A DNA stretch of 64,000 nucleotides from Acinetobacter proteolyticus (GCF_000367945.1 NZ_KB849179.1:62001-126000), one strand, 5' to 3'; counted from the stretch's first letter, positions 8,307 to 19,758 are shown. Numbers and translations are program-made. Notes: generated by a model from the letters alone, not told the origin.

Positions 8307-10331
8307 GTGAGCGAAAACCAACCTTTTGAGTTAGTTACCAATTATCAACCCGCAGGAGATCAACCGCAGGCCATTGAGAAATTGGTCAATGGTATTGACC
8401 AAGGTTTTCGTAATCAATTACTGCTTGGCGTAACTGGATCGGGTAAAACCTATACCATGGCTAATGTGATTGCGCAAACGCAGCGGCCAACCATCGTCAT
8501 GGCACATAACAAGACACTTGCGGCTCAGTTGTATGGTGAGTTTAAAGCATTCTTCCCAAATAATGCGGTTGAGTATTTCGTCAGTTATTACGATTACTAT
8601 CAACCAGAAGCCTATGTGCCATCATCCGATACCTTTATCGAAAAAGATTCGGCGATTAATGATCACATTGACCAAATGCGTCTTTCGGCAACACGTGCGC
8701 TGTTAGAACGTCGTGATGCGATTATTGTGGCATCGGTTTCTGCAATCTACGGTTTGGGTGATCCAAATGCCTATATGCAAATGCTGTTGCATATTGTGCA
8801 AGGTGATCGCGTCAGTCGTGATGAGATCATTCGTCGTTTGGTGGAAATGCAATATACCCGTAATGAATTGGAGTTCTTACGTGGTACCTACAGGATTCGT
8901 GGCGAAATCATTGATATTTTTCCAGCGGAATCGGATAAAGATGCGATTCGAGTCGAGTTATTTGATGATGAAGTGGACTCGATTCGTTGGTTTGATCCAT
9001 TGACAGGAAAGTTGGTACGTAAAGTACCGCGTGTGACTATTTATCCAAAAAGTCATTATGTGACCCCGAAAGATCATTTGACACGCGCGATTGATACGAT
9101 TAAAGATGAGTTAAAAGATCAGCTTAAATTCTTCAAAGAGCATGACAAATTATTGGAAGCACAGCGGATTGAACAGCGTACGCGTTATGATTTAGAGATG
9201 ATGCAGCAATTGGGTTATACCAATGGTATTGAAAACTACTCGCGCCATCTTTCAGGTCGTGGAGCAGGCGAAGCGCCACCCACCTTGTTTGATTATATCC
9301 CTGAAGATGCTTTGCTGATCATTGATGAATCGCATGTGACTGTTCCGCAAATTGGGGCGATGTATAAAGGTGACCGTTCGCGTAAAGAAAACTTGGTCAA
9401 TTACGGTTTCCGTTTACCCAGTGCTTTGGATAACCGTCCAATGAAATTTGAAGAATGGGAACGGATTGTTCCAACCACTGTTTTCGTTAGCGCAACCCCA
9501 GCTCATTATGAATTGGAAAAGTCAGAGCAAATTGTTGAGCAGGTAGTTCGCCCGACAGGCTTGATTGATCCTGAAATTGAAGTACGTCCAGTATTAACCC
9601 AAGTGGATGATGTACTTTCAGAAATCAATATTCGTAAACAATTGAATGAACGTGTCCTTGTGACAACTTTGACTAAACGTATGGCAGAAGATTTAACCTC
9701 GTACCTGAAAGAATATGGGGTCAAAGTGGCTTATCTGCACTCGGATATTGATACGGTTGAGCGTGTCAAAATTATTCACGAATTACGTACTGGCGTACAT
9801 GATGTACTGGTCGGGATTAACTTGTTACGTGAAGGTTTGGATATGCCTGAGGTATCCTTAGTTGCAATTCTTGATGCGGATAAAGAAGGCTTCTTGCGTT
9901 CAGAACGTTCATTGATTCAAACCATTGGTCGTGCAGCACGTAATGTTAAAGGCAAAGCGATTTTGTATGCCGATCGTATTACGGATTCGATGCGTAAAGC
10001 GATGGATGAAACAGAGCGCCGTCGCAACAAGCAAATTGAATTTAATGAATTACATGGTATTACTCCACGTAGTGCGGTACGCCAAGCAATCAAGGAAATC
10101 GATACCGGTGAAGTGCTGACAGACGATGAAATTGATGAAAAAGTGCTTGAACAAGCGCAGGCGATTAGTGCTGATGAGCAGCATTTGTTATCTGATCCAA
10201 AACTGTTTGCCAAGCATATTGGCAAACTGGAAAAGGAAATGTTAAAAGCCTCGAAAGAGTTACAGTTTGAACAAGCGGCAAGATTACGCGATGAGATTGT
10301 CCGTCTCAAAGCGCATATATTGCAATCTTAA
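8307..10331 (+). CDS. uvrB: UvrB, excinuclease ABC subunit B
   Basis: A 674-residue protein of normal length with GTG start (AGGAAAAGAG upstream). Walker A is [10 protein letters not shown] at residues 41-50. The DNA-clamping beta-hairpin region is [20 protein letters not shown]. Helicase motifs [12 protein letters not shown] and QTIGRAARN are present, and the C-terminal UVR motif ([11 protein letters not shown]) that contacts UvrC closes the protein. It verifies damage handed over by UvrA and loads UvrC in nucleotide excision repair. The 250-bp upstream region is very AT-rich; no SOS box was recognised. Confidence 0.98.
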   Translation: MSENQPFELVTNYQPAGDQPQAIEKLVNGIDQGFRNQLLLGVTGSGKTYTMANVIAQTQRPTIVMAHNKTLAAQLYGEFKAFFPNNAVEYFVSYYDYYQPEAYVPSSDTFIEKDSAINDHIDQMRLSATRALLERRDAIIVASVSAIYGLGDPNAYMQMLLHIVQGDRVSRDEIIRRLVEMQYTRNELEFLRGTYRIRGEIIDIFPAESDKDAIRVELFDDEVDSIRWFDPLTGKLVRKVPRVTIYPKSHYVTPKDHLTRAIDTIKDELKDQLKFFKEHDKLLEAQRIEQRTRYDLEMMQQLGYTNGIENYSRHLSGRGAGEAPPTLFDYIPEDALLIIDESHVTVPQIGAMYKGDRSRKENLVNYGFRLPSALDNRPMKFEEWERIVPTTVFVSATPAHYELEKSEQIVEQVVRPTGLIDPEIEVRPVLTQVDDVLSEINIRKQLNERVLVTTLTKRMAEDLTSYLKEYGVKVAYLHSDIDTVERVKIIHELRTGVHDVLVGINLLREGLDMPEVSLVAILDADKEGFLRSERSLIQTIGRAARNVKGKAILYADRITDSMRKAMDETERRRNKQIEFNELHGITPRSAVRQAIKEIDTGEVLTDDEIDEKVLEQAQAISADEQHLLSDPKLFAKHIGKLEKEMLKASKELQFEQAARLRDEIVRLKAHILQS

Positions 10332-10338
10332 TCTAGGA

Positions 10339-10451
10339 GAGAAATCCTCAAAAGGGATACATATCGCAACAGTTTTTGTTCACAAAGTAAGCTATTTTAA
10401 ATTGCTAACTATATGACTATTGATAACAAATTACTGTTTTGAGGATTTCTC
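10339..10451. repeat. 15-bp perfect inverted repeat spanning the lipocalin leader
   Basis: The left arm GAGAAATCCTCAAAA (10339-10353) and right arm TTTTGAGGATTTCTC (10437-10451) are exact complements separated by 83 bases. The right arm holds the GAGG ribosome-binding site of the lipocalin gene and ends one base before its ATG. Confidence 0.8.
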
Positions 10452-11036
10452 ATGCCATTTATTAAAAATTTCCCGAAAGCGAGTTGGCGCCTTGCAAAGA
10501 TTGCGATTGGTGGGGCGGTCTTAACAGGGTTGGCAGTTGGAACCATTGCTTATGCCCAAGCAAAGCCTTTGCCAACAGTAGATAAAGTCGAACTCGATAA
10601 ATATTTGGGCGTTTGGTATGAAGTGGCTCGAAAACCAATGTTTTTTGAGCGTAAGTGTGCCTATAACGTTACTGCAACTTATACCTTAAATGAAAATGGT
10701 AATATTGTTGTGGATAATAAATGCTATGACAGTGATGGAAATCTTCAGCAAAGTCTAGGAGAGGCATTTGTCGCCAATGCGCCGTTTAACAGTAAATTGC
10801 GTGTGAGTTTTTTACCAGAAGTCGTGCGTTGGGTACCTGTAATCCGTGGTGATTACTGGATTTTAAAGCTCGATGCTGATTATCAAACTGTACTGGTGGG
10901 TGAGCCACGTCGTAAATATTTATGGGTGCTTTCACGCATACCAAATCCTAAAAAAGAAATTATTAATGAATATTTAAATTATGCAAAATCATTAGGCTAT
11001 GATATTGGTGATGTTATTTATCCTGAACATCACTAA
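10452..11036 (+). CDS. blc: Blc-type lipocalin
   Basis: A 194-residue lipocalin. The lipocalin signature GVWYEVAR is at residues 53-60, and later blocks DYWILKLD and YLWVLSRIP match bacterial lipocalins such as E. coli Blc. A hydrophobic N-terminal stretch (about 15-36) serves as signal peptide or anchor; there is no clear lipobox Cys, unlike E. coli Blc, so it is likely soluble periplasmic or membrane-anchored. Such proteins bind lysophospholipids or fatty acids and help in envelope stress. The RBS lies inside an inverted-repeat arm that could control translation. A terminator follows. Confidence 0.88.
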   Translation: MPFIKNFPKASWRLAKIAIGGAVLTGLAVGTIAYAQAKPLPTVDKVELDKYLGVWYEVARKPMFFERKCAYNVTATYTLNENGNIVVDNKCYDSDGNLQQSLGEAFVANAPFNSKLRVSFLPEVVRWVPVIRGDYWILKLDADYQTVLVGEPRRKYLWVLSRIPNPKKEIINEYLNYAKSLGYDIGDVIYPEHH

Positions 11037-11053
11037 ATCAGCTATACTTGTTG

Positions 11054-11077
11054 AAAAACCATGCATGCATGGTTTTT
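11054..11077 (+). terminator. Terminator after lipocalin gene
   Basis: The palindromic hairpin aaaaaccatgcatgcatggttttt is followed by more T's. Confidence 0.85.
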
Positions 11078-11139
11078 TTTATTTTATATAGTAGATAAAT
11101 CACGTACTTTTTAAAATATTCTTCAAGCAGAGGCTGGAA

Positions 11140-12093
11140 ATGTTTAAAGGAATAGCTTATTCAATTTTGGCTTCTGTCACTTTTGGTGTTCTCTATTTTT
11201 ATAGCCAGCTTCTCGGTTCCTTAGATAGTGAACAGACTTTTGGTTGGCGAATTATTGCCACCATTCCATTTCTGACCTTATTTATGTGGTTGAGTGGTGA
11301 TTTATCCCTGATCAAAACTGTGTTTAAACGGATTCTTGCCAATCCCAGCTTATTATTGCTTTTATTTGCCACCTCAGTACTCACTTCGGCTCAACTCTGG
11401 CTGTTTTTGTGGGCGCCCATGCATGGAAGAGGGCTACAGGTTTCCTTGGGTTATTTTCTTTTACCTTTGGTTTTGGTGTTGGCTGGGAGTTTTTTATATG
11501 GAGAGAAACTTTCTAAGTTCCAATATGTCGCTGTATTGCTCGCCGTGTTTGGGGTTGGACATGAAATATGGCGTTTAGGCAGTATTGCTTGGGAAACTGC
11601 TTTTGTTGCATTGGGATATGCTGCTTACTTTGTGCTGCGTAAAAAAATTCAAACCGATCATTTGGGTGGTTTTTGGTGGGATCTTATCTTGATTCTACCA
11701 ATTGCGATTTTCTTTATTCAAACAGGGGAGATGTCATATCTCAAGTTCTTGGAGCATCCAAGTCTTATTGTTGTGGTGATTGGTTTGGGGTTGTTAAGTG
11801 CCATTGGGTTGGGAAGTTATATTCTTGCCAGTCGTTACCTGCCTTTGATTATTTTTGGTTTACTCGGCTATCTAGAACCTGTTTTATTGGCTTTGGTTTC
11901 TTTGCTGATCGGCGAAAAAATCGGTGCTGATGAATGGCTGACTTATATCCCGATTTGGTTGGCTGTTTTGGTCCTTGTGATTGAAGGGGCAACACATCTA
12001 TATCAACAGAAACTGCGTAAGCAACATTTAGAATTGAATCTAAAACAGTATTCACAACGTGTGAATCTAGACGATAAAGAACAAAAAAGCTGA
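11140..12093 (+). CDS. rarD: RarD-type EamA-family transporter
   Basis: A 317-residue inner-membrane protein with about ten hydrophobic helices. MFKGIAYSILASVTFGVLYFYSQ at the start, GWRIIATIP, NSAQLW-like TSAQLWLFLWA, SLGYFLLPLV and the second-repeat FGLLGYLEPVLLAL fit the RarD subgroup of EamA (drug/metabolite) transporters. Substrate is unknown for most of the family. A charged cytoplasmic tail follows the last helix. GAGGCTGG upstream of the ATG may be the ribosome-binding site. It is monocistronic. Confidence 0.85.
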   Translation: MFKGIAYSILASVTFGVLYFYSQLLGSLDSEQTFGWRIIATIPFLTLFMWLSGDLSLIKTVFKRILANPSLLLLLFATSVLTSAQLWLFLWAPMHGRGLQVSLGYFLLPLVLVLAGSFLYGEKLSKFQYVAVLLAVFGVGHEIWRLGSIAWETAFVALGYAAYFVLRKKIQTDHLGGFWWDLILILPIAIFFIQTGEMSYLKFLEHPSLIVVVIGLGLLSAIGLGSYILASRYLPLIIFGLLGYLEPVLLALVSLLIGEKIGADEWLTYIPIWLAVLVLVIEGATHLYQQKLRKQHLELNLKQYSQRVNLDDKEQKS

Positions 12094-12339
12094 TTTGATC
12101 GTCAAAATGATCAGTAAAATTGTGATTGCTGTGAGCTAAATCACCGCTATTATGATGATAGGAAAAGATTTTTACCAAAATTCACAAAAATAATTATAGG
12201 TATTTTATGAATTTATAGTCAATTAGGACAAAATCTTAGCTCGTTTAACAGCTTTTGATTCAATCTTGATGATAATTCTATTACAATAATGGCGTTTTAA
12301 AAATTCACGCCCAGTATATATAAATTAGAGGACGTAACT

Positions 12340-13797
12340 GTGAGCAAAGAAACAATCGTTGCCCTACACGCTGAACACCAAGGTCGTTGGAAAAACCGTG
12401 AAGAAATCGCGGAACGTATGATTACCTTAATCGGTCAATTATACCGTGAGAAAAATATTGTTGTTTCTGTTTACGGACGCTCTTTAATCAACCGTTCGGT
12501 TATTCAAATTCTTAAAACGCATCGCCGTACACGTATGCTTGATGTTGAACTTTCAGTGGTAAATACCTTCCCAATTTTGGAAGCGTTAATGAAAGTTGAC
12601 AATATCGGTTCTGCTGAAGTTGATATCGGTAAACTTGCAGTTGAATATAAAAACCAAGGTGGCGATGTAGACGCTTTTGTTGCACAAGCAGTTGCTCCAA
12701 TTCAAGGCAATGCAGCGGTTGCTGAGCCTAAAGATGTTGTACTTTACGGTTTTGGCCGTATCGGTCGTATCTTGGCGCGCTTAATCATCAGCCAATCTGG
12801 TTTAGGTCGTGGTTTAAGCCTTAAAGCTATTGTTGTTCGTAAATCATCTGATGGTGATTTGGCGAAACGTGCTTCTTTATTACGTCGTGACTCTATTCAC
12901 GGAACCTTTGACGGTACAATTTCTGTTGATGAAGAAAACGAAGCAATCATTGCAAATGGTCAATTCATTAAAGTGATTTATGCATCAAGCCCAAGCGAAG
13001 TAGATTACACGGCTTACGGTATTGATAACGCACTTCTTATCGACAACACGGGTAAATGGCGTGATGCAGAAGGCTTAAGCCAACACTTGAAATGTGCAGG
13101 TATTGCACGTGTGGTCTTAACTGCACCAAGTAAAGGTGAGATGAAGAACGTTGTATTTGGTGTGAACAACGGCGATATCTTAGATGAAGACAAGATCATC
13201 TCTGCTGCAAGCTGTACAACCAACGCAATTACACCTGTGTTAAAAGTTTTAGACGACAAATACAAAGTATTAAATGGTCATGTTGAAACGGTTCACTCGT
13301 TTACAAACGACCAAAACTTAATTGATAACTACCATAAAGCAGACCGTCGTGGCCGTGCTGCAACATTGAACATGGTGATTACTGAAACTGGTGCGGCTAA
13401 AGCAGTTGCAAAAGCATTGCCAGGCCTTAAAGGCAAGTTAACAGGTAACTCGGTACGTGTACCTACACCAAACGTTTCACTTGCAATCTTGAACTTGAAC
13501 TTAGAGAAAGAAATTGATCGTGAAGAAGTGAACGAATACATTCGTCAAATTTCGATCAACTCGAAGCTACAAGGTCAAATTGGTTATACCAACTCAACAG
13601 AAGTTGTATCAAGTGACTTTATTGGTTCACGTACTGCGGGTGTTTTTGATGCACAAGCAACAATCGCATCTGGTACGCGTTTAACTGCTTATGTCTGGTA
13701 CGATAACGAAGTGGGTTATAGCTGCCAAGTATTACGTATTGCTGAACAAATGTGTGGCGTAAGCTATGCGAAAGTTCCTGCTGAAACAAATGCATAA
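12340..13797 (+). CDS. gap: Long-form glyceraldehyde-3-phosphate dehydrogenase
   Basis: A 485-residue GAPDH with GTG start and GAGG upstream. The Rossmann motif is LYGFGRIGRIL (about 134-144), and the catalytic Cys is C292 in SAASCTTNAITP; the closing block is VWYDNEVGYSCQV. Standard GAPDH is ~335 residues; the extra ~130 N-terminal residues form a helical extension found in the long GAPDHs of Acinetobacter and pseudomonads. In an organism without full glycolysis it probably serves gluconeogenesis, by inference. Codon use is that of a highly expressed gene. A strong terminator follows. Confidence 0.93.
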   Translation: MSKETIVALHAEHQGRWKNREEIAERMITLIGQLYREKNIVVSVYGRSLINRSVIQILKTHRRTRMLDVELSVVNTFPILEALMKVDNIGSAEVDIGKLAVEYKNQGGDVDAFVAQAVAPIQGNAAVAEPKDVVLYGFGRIGRILARLIISQSGLGRGLSLKAIVVRKSSDGDLAKRASLLRRDSIHGTFDGTISVDEENEAIIANGQFIKVIYASSPSEVDYTAYGIDNALLIDNTGKWRDAEGLSQHLKCAGIARVVLTAPSKGEMKNVVFGVNNGDILDEDKIISAASCTTNAITPVLKVLDDKYKVLNGHVETVHSFTNDQNLIDNYHKADRRGRAATLNMVITETGAAKAVAKALPGLKGKLTGNSVRVPTPNVSLAILNLNLEKEIDREEVNEYIRQISINSKLQGQIGYTNSTEVVSSDFIGSRTAGVFDAQATIASGTRLTAYVWYDNEVGYSCQVLRIAEQMCGVSYAKVPAETNA

Positions 13798-13817
13798 TTT
13801 GTTCGCACAGCGATAAC

Positions 13818-13847
13818 AAAAAGCCCAGTTTTTAACTGGGCTTTTTT
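13818..13847 (+). terminator. Terminator after gap
   Basis: A 13-bp stem (aaaaagcccagtt and complement), loop of 3 T's, followed by a T-run. Confidence 0.9.
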
Positions 13848-13934
13848 ATTGACTGTACAGAATATATGCTGAATTAAACATAAAAATCGATAAGAATAGG
13901 GGAAAAGGGAAATAATTAATCAAGGGATAGATCA

Positions 13935-14678
13935 TTGTTGCAGTTCAGACGTTTGTTCGTGGTATTTGCTTTAATTGTGGTTGCCAACTTGTGTGGTGTA
14001 TACATCGCAATGTGGGTATTTAAGCATTTTAATATTTATATTCCATTGAAGAATCAAGATGTCGCAATTGACTTGCAAGAACCTTTACAGGTTCGGGTCA
14101 AAGTTAAAGATGCGCTCAATGTTGATGTGAATGGACGTGTCGATGCCAAGATCCCAATTAATGAACAACTCAATGTTCCACTCACGCAAACACTGACACC
14201 ACGGGTTTATTTCGATAATGTTGTCCCGATCAGTACCACGATTCCTGTAAAGGAAACGATTAAGGTCAATCAAAGCCTACCGATTGACACCAAAGTACAG
14301 GTGAAGATTTTAGGTCGGGATGTCACCTTACCATTGAAGGGATCAATTCCTTTACAACTGGATGTACCGATTGATATTCAGGTTCCCTTACAGCAAAAAG
14401 TTCATTTAAAATTTGATGCCCCTGTGCGCACCGAACTCAAGGAAAATTTGAATATTCCATTGAAAGCACAATTGAATGCCAATATTCCAATTCAGGGCAA
14501 TTTGAATGTTCCAATTACGTCTGAGCTGAATGCCTCGGTGGATGTGAAAAATACCTTGCCTGTTAAAATTGCGCAGGGAGAATTAAAGATTCCGCTCTCA
14601 ACCATGTATTTGAATCGTGTCAAAGCTCAGCCTGTCGAAGTGCAAGCAGCTCAACATGATGTAAAAGCAGGTGAGTAA
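13935..14678 (+). CDS. Membrane-anchored periplasmic P-[LIV] repeat protein, first of a pair
   Basis: A 247-residue protein, TTG start at 13935 (AAGGGA upstream; a second TTG follows directly). One N-terminal membrane helix (about residues 7-29) anchors a periplasmic region of degenerate repeats in which Pro-Leu, Pro-Ile or Pro-Val pairs recur every 6 to 16 residues (positions 37, 50, 74, 82, 98, 104, 116, 133, 139, 145, 151, 163, 175, 185, 193, 209, 220). Alternating hydrophobic and polar residues suggest a long beta structure. I do not recognise a named family. Its stop overlaps the start of the next gene by one base. Confidence 0.7.
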   Translation: MLQFRRLFVVFALIVVANLCGVYIAMWVFKHFNIYIPLKNQDVAIDLQEPLQVRVKVKDALNVDVNGRVDAKIPINEQLNVPLTQTLTPRVYFDNVVPISTTIPVKETIKVNQSLPIDTKVQVKILGRDVTLPLKGSIPLQLDVPIDIQVPLQQKVHLKFDAPVRTELKENLNIPLKAQLNANIPIQGNLNVPITSELNASVDVKNTLPVKIAQGELKIPLSTMYLNRVKAQPVEVQAAQHDVKAGE

Positions 14679-15358
14679 TGGATATCACCAAATCGCTTAA
14701 AAGCTTATTGATCAGTTTTGTGATCGTGACCACGTTGGTGGCGATTTTATTTTGGTTCTATTTAAATATTCAGGCGTCTTTGATTGTTTCTGCACAACAG
14801 GCGGATATTCGTTTGCCTGAATCTTTGGGCACCAAGATTCAAGTCGGTGATCATTTAAGAGTGAAATCAGAAGGTCAACTGAATACAGTTTTGGACATTG
14901 ATCGGACTTTGCATTTGCCTTTAAAAGGTAAGTATTTGGCTGATCTGAGTTTTGAGGTGGAAACACCGATTACCGTGGACATCAACTACGAAACCATGCT
15001 GAAAGTAGATGAAGTGGTACCGATTGAAACCAGTACAGATTTGATCTATCAAAATAAATTATTGCCTAAGTTTCCTTTGAGTTTAAATATTCCGGTTAAA
15101 TTAGATATCCCATTTCAATTGAAACGTACTTATACCGTTCCAGTGAAAATTGTTTTTGATGGGCCTGTTTATTTTGCTTTTGATGAGTCTGTCGATTTAC
15201 CAGTGAAGCATCAATTTAAACCAAGCTTTTATATGAATGATGCGATTAATATGAGCAATATTTCTTCTTTCGATGCGATCATGTACAACTCGGTACAGCA
15301 AACCAAAGCCAATTTAGATATGCAGATGCAATTACCGTTGAAGAATGTCAGACCATAA
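14678..15358 (+). CDS. Membrane-anchored periplasmic P-[LIV] repeat protein, second of a pair
   Basis: A 226-residue protein, ATG overlapping the stop of the preceding gene (TAATG), so translation is coupled. It has one membrane helix at about residues 10-32 and then a periplasmic region with the same style of repeat as its partner, though weaker (LPLKGKYLADL, VVPIETSTDL, FPLSLNIPVKLDIPF, YTVPVKIVFDGPV, DLPVKHQFKPS). The two proteins look like diverged paralogues that form a complex. Function is unknown. The next gene is obgE, 158 bp away with its own promoter region, so no functional link is implied. Confidence 0.7.
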   Translation: MDITKSLKSLLISFVIVTTLVAILFWFYLNIQASLIVSAQQADIRLPESLGTKIQVGDHLRVKSEGQLNTVLDIDRTLHLPLKGKYLADLSFEVETPITVDINYETMLKVDEVVPIETSTDLIYQNKLLPKFPLSLNIPVKLDIPFQLKRTYTVPVKIVFDGPVYFAFDESVDLPVKHQFKPSFYMNDAINMSNISSFDAIMYNSVQQTKANLDMQMQLPLKNVRP

Positions 15359-15498
15359 TCCACTCATAAAGTCTGTATCATGAGCCAACTCTGATCATGA
15401 AATTGAAGTTTGAGCGGGTAATCAATTTAAAAAAATCAATTTGCTGATTTTTCTATTCGAGAATTTTCTTAAAATGTGGCAAAATAGTCCGCTTTTAA

Positions 15499-16734
<1,236 letters not shown>

Positions 16735-16749
16735 TAAACCGAGGGAAAA

Positions 16750-17883
16750 ATGATAGAAGTGGTCGATGGGCAACGTCAGCTCAATGCGTGTAAACGAATC
16801 GTTGTTAAAATCGGATCATCTTTACTCACTGCAAACGGGCAAGGTCTAGATTTAAAAGCAATTTCGCATTGGGCGAAACAAATTGCAGATCTACACAATG
16901 CTGGACATGAGATTATTCTGGTGTCATCAGGTGCAGTTGCAGAAGGGATGGTACGCATGAAACTTGCGAGTCGACCCACCGATCTACCCAGTTTGCAAGC
17001 TTGTGCTGCCATTGGCCAAATGGGCTTGATCCATACATGGTCAAGTGTATTGGAACAACATGGTATTCAAACAGCACAAGTGTTACTCACGCATGATGAT
17101 CTTGCAGATCGCCGTCGCTATCTCAACTCTTGTGATGCGTTGCAGAACCTGATTGATTGGCAGGTGATTCCAGTCATCAATGAGAATGACACGGTCTCTA
17201 CCGATGAAATTCGCTTTGGTGATAACGATACCTTGGCCGCGATGGTTGCAGGACAAGTACAAGCGGAATTGTTGATTATTCTGACAGACCAGCAAGGCAT
17301 GTTTGATTCTGACCCGCGCAGTAATCCGAATGCTAAGCTGTTCTCAGCTGTTCGCGCATTGGATGATCGTCTGTTTGAAATGGCAGGCGGTGGCGGTGTA
17401 CTGGGTCGTGGTGGTATGGTCACCAAAGTCCGTGCCGCACGCCTTGCTGCTCGCTCAGGCTGTCCAACTTTGATTGCCAGTGGTGAAAGCGACAACGTAT
17501 TAGCACGCTTAATGGCGGGTGAGATGTTGGGCACCTTATTTACTACAGACAATGATCGTGTCACTGCACATCAGCAATGGCTGGCTGCGCATTTGCAAAC
17601 TGCTGGACGTTTAGTGATTGATGATGGTGCAGTTGAAGCGATTAAGCTCAAGCATCGTAGTTTACTACCCGTCGGAGTCAGAGCGATAGAAGGGCACTTC
17701 GATCGTGGCGATGTCGTTGAATGTGTAGATAAGAATGGTGGTCGTATTGCGGTTGGACGTGTGAATTTTAGTTCGCGTTCAGCAGAAATGATCAAAGGTT
17801 TATCATCAGAAAAGGTCTATCAGGTTTTGGGTGAGGCGCGTTCTTTGGAAATGATTCACCGCGATCATATGGCAATTTACTAA
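16750..17883 (+). CDS. proB: Glutamate 5-kinase
   Basis: A 377-residue enzyme: an amino-acid kinase domain ([61 protein letters not shown]) and a C-terminal PUA domain from about residue 280 ([14 protein letters not shown]...[12 protein letters not shown]). It phosphorylates glutamate with ATP, the first step of proline synthesis. Start at 16750 with GAGGGAAAA upstream. It follows obgE by 15 bp. A bidirectional-looking hairpin lies after the stop. Confidence 0.97.
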   Translation: MIEVVDGQRQLNACKRIVVKIGSSLLTANGQGLDLKAISHWAKQIADLHNAGHEIILVSSGAVAEGMVRMKLASRPTDLPSLQACAAIGQMGLIHTWSSVLEQHGIQTAQVLLTHDDLADRRRYLNSCDALQNLIDWQVIPVINENDTVSTDEIRFGDNDTLAAMVAGQVQAELLIILTDQQGMFDSDPRSNPNAKLFSAVRALDDRLFEMAGGGGVLGRGGMVTKVRAARLAARSGCPTLIASGESDNVLARLMAGEMLGTLFTTDNDRVTAHQQWLAAHLQTAGRLVIDDGAVEAIKLKHRSLLPVGVRAIEGHFDRGDVVECVDKNGGRIAVGRVNFSSRSAEMIKGLSSEKVYQVLGEARSLEMIHRDHMAIY

Positions 17884-17895
17884 ACTGTTTGAAAT

Positions 17896-17924
17896 AAAAG
17901 AGCTCGCATTAAGCGGGCTTTTTT
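17896..17924. terminator. Terminator between proB and the HAD gene
   Basis: An imperfect hairpin (agctcgc/gcgggct stem, loop atta) with flanking A and T runs, between convergent genes. Confidence 0.75.
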
Positions 17925-18583
17925 ATGTCTGCTTGGTTCAATTGTTTTAGCTCTAAGGTGGGAAGTGCTTTTTCTTCTCCCATCATATAGGGGTAGTCTG
18001 CTAGCGAAAGCATTTCTAAATCTTCTTCACTATTGCCATAAGCATAAATAGATTGGTAGTTTGCAAGATTGTATTGCTGCAGAATACGTAATTTCTTTTG
18101 TTCACAACTACAATCTTCTGAGCGATAACGACCTGTTAACAGCCCATCTTTAATTTCTGTTTGGGTACAGATCAGTTCAATATTTAGAAATTCACAAATG
18201 GGTGTCAAGTAAAGGTCAACCGAAGCCGACACCAGCACGATATGGTCACCGCGTTGTTGGTGTTGTTGAAGCTGTTGTAATAAATCCTGATCGAGTCGTT
18301 TAATCAGCTTCTGTGCATATTCTTGGGCAAGCTGCTGGACAAAATCTACAGAAATGTCTTTAAACATGCTTTGGAATAGCCGTGGTCGCATGGCATGCGC
18401 AGGGTAAAGGCGTAAATAGTAGGCTTGAATCCATGGCAGGATTTTCAAGCCCTTTTTGACAATATGACGTTTTGATAAAGCAAAAAAAATAAACCCTGTG
18501 AAACTGTCTTTTGGATAGAGTGTTCCATCAAAATCAAATAAAGCAAGATTTAGAGTTTTATGCGTTTCGCTCTTTGCATGCAT
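17909..18583 (-). CDS. HAD-IB family phosphatase
   Basis: A 224-residue HAD-superfamily protein. Motif I is LALFDFDGTLYPKDSF (nucleophile and acid Asp), motif II is VLVSASVDLYL, and motif III/IV is IYAYGNSEEDLEML with the preceding conserved Lys in EQKKLRIL. The order and cap position fit subfamily IB, like phosphoserine phosphatase-related proteins and YfhB/PgpC-type enzymes. Substrate is unknown. Its start overlaps the end of the DUF1615 gene by 34 bases, so the two are co-transcribed. Confidence 0.85.
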   Translation of the reverse strand: MHAKSETHKTLNLALFDFDGTLYPKDSFTGFIFFALSKRHIVKKGLKILPWIQAYYLRLYPAHAMRPRLFQSMFKDISVDFVQQLAQEYAQKLIKRLDQDLLQQLQQHQQRGDHIVLVSASVDLYLTPICEFLNIELICTQTEIKDGLLTGRYRSEDCSCEQKKLRILQQYNLANYQSIYAYGNSEEDLEMLSLADYPYMMGEEKALPTLELKQLNQADIKKPA

Positions 18584-19758
18584 GTTTCATATCGTCCATT
18601 AACGCGACTGGCGAACCAATTGGTGTTGTAGTCACGACTTAGTTTGGGGCCAGAAATAACGACTTCAGGCATCATTGCATAAATTGGTTCTTTGTTGGTT
18701 TTACTTTGATACAATTTTTGAACAGCTAAATAGGTTTGCGTATCTTCAAACTTTTTCTCTTTTTCTTTCTTTAAATCGGCACGAATCTGGCGTGGGGTGA
18801 CCAAAATTTTATTGTTGGTAAACGCCGAGATCACTTCTTTTTCAGATTGGCTCAGTGCAGATTGTACATTTCCATCTTTATTATAAAGTAACAGGTCACC
18901 ATCTAAATCAAGGTCTTTACCTTGTATGACTTCAAGCATCTTTTGAAAAGCTGCATTGCGGCTTGAATACATGCCTGAATTGTAATCGGCAAAACGGTAG
19001 ATGGCTTTGTCATAATCAGCAGAATATTCCATCAAACGATGGATGCCATAATATAGACCACCATATTGGGTATAGAGATCATTACGTAGTTCGGCAATAT
19101 TTCCGCTTTGGCGTTTATGCTCTTTGGCATAATTAATATGCACTTGCATAGAACCCAGTGTGGTAATCGGGTTCATTTTCTCGCCAATATCTTGTCCAAC
19201 CAATTTCGCTGCGCCTGTTAGAGCACTGACATGATAATGTTTTGACATATAGTCAAAAATTTCACGATAGAGTAAGTCGAGTTCACGCTCAGTTCTGACT
19301 TTGCGCATTTGGCTCATATAGTTATTTTCTGGTGAAGGTTGGTTTTTGAGCACATCTTCAAAATAGCCAGCGACGGTTCCACCGATCGTTTCACCAAGCT
19401 TGGCTTCAAATTTTTCTTTAAGTCGGGTATTAATTTCCTTGACCGCCTTTTCACCTAGTCCAGGCACAGCAGGGTCTGCAACAAAGTTTGACTCTTGATC
19501 TACGACAGCGACAATACTGCATACATTTTGCTTGGTCTTGGGGATACTCAGTTGTTGCATGATATCAAAGATATCTTGTGACCAAGACTGGCGATCATTG
19601 ACACGTGGTGGAAGAACTCTAGTGATTTGTTCTGCTTTCATTTCAGGTTCTTTACTATTTGACCACCAAGCATTATCGCCACAAGCCGCTAAGCTTATGC
19701 TGATTGCCAAAAGGCTGAATGTTTTGAGTAGAGGACGAGTCGAAAACGATTGGTTCAT
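18550..19758 (-). CDS. DUF1615-type lipoprotein
   Basis: Start placed at the ATG at 19758 (402 residues) because the upstream extension begins at TTG. A signal peptide ends in a lipobox, ISISLAACG, so the mature protein is lipidated at Cys. The body (VDQESNFVADPAVPGLG, NPITTLGSMQVHINYA, RFADYNSGMYSSRNAAFQ) matches the DUF1615 family and recalls lytic-transglycosylase-like helical folds, with Glu in VDQESNF as candidate acid; that activity is inference. It is probably attached to an envelope membrane. It overlaps and likely precedes the HAD gene in one transcript. Confidence 0.83.
   Translation of the reverse strand: MNQSFSTRPLLKTFSLLAISISLAACGDNAWWSNSKEPEMKAEQITRVLPPRVNDRQSWSQDIFDIMQQLSIPKTKQNVCSIVAVVDQESNFVADPAVPGLGEKAVKEINTRLKEKFEAKLGETIGGTVAGYFEDVLKNQPSPENNYMSQMRKVRTERELDLLYREIFDYMSKHYHVSALTGAAKLVGQDIGEKMNPITTLGSMQVHINYAKEHKRQSGNIAELRNDLYTQYGGLYYGIHRLMEYSADYDKAIYRFADYNSGMYSSRNAAFQKMLEVIQGKDLDLDGDLLLYNKDGNVQSALSQSEKEVISAFTNNKILVTPRQIRADLKKEKEKKFEDTQTYLAVQKLYQSKTNKEPIYAMMPEVVISGPKLSRDYNTNWFASRVNGRYETCMQRAKRIKL

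Noticed and set aside
17118..17564. A 148-codon open frame antisense to proB
   Set aside because: It lies entirely within a clear gene and its composition is that of the reverse frame of proB.
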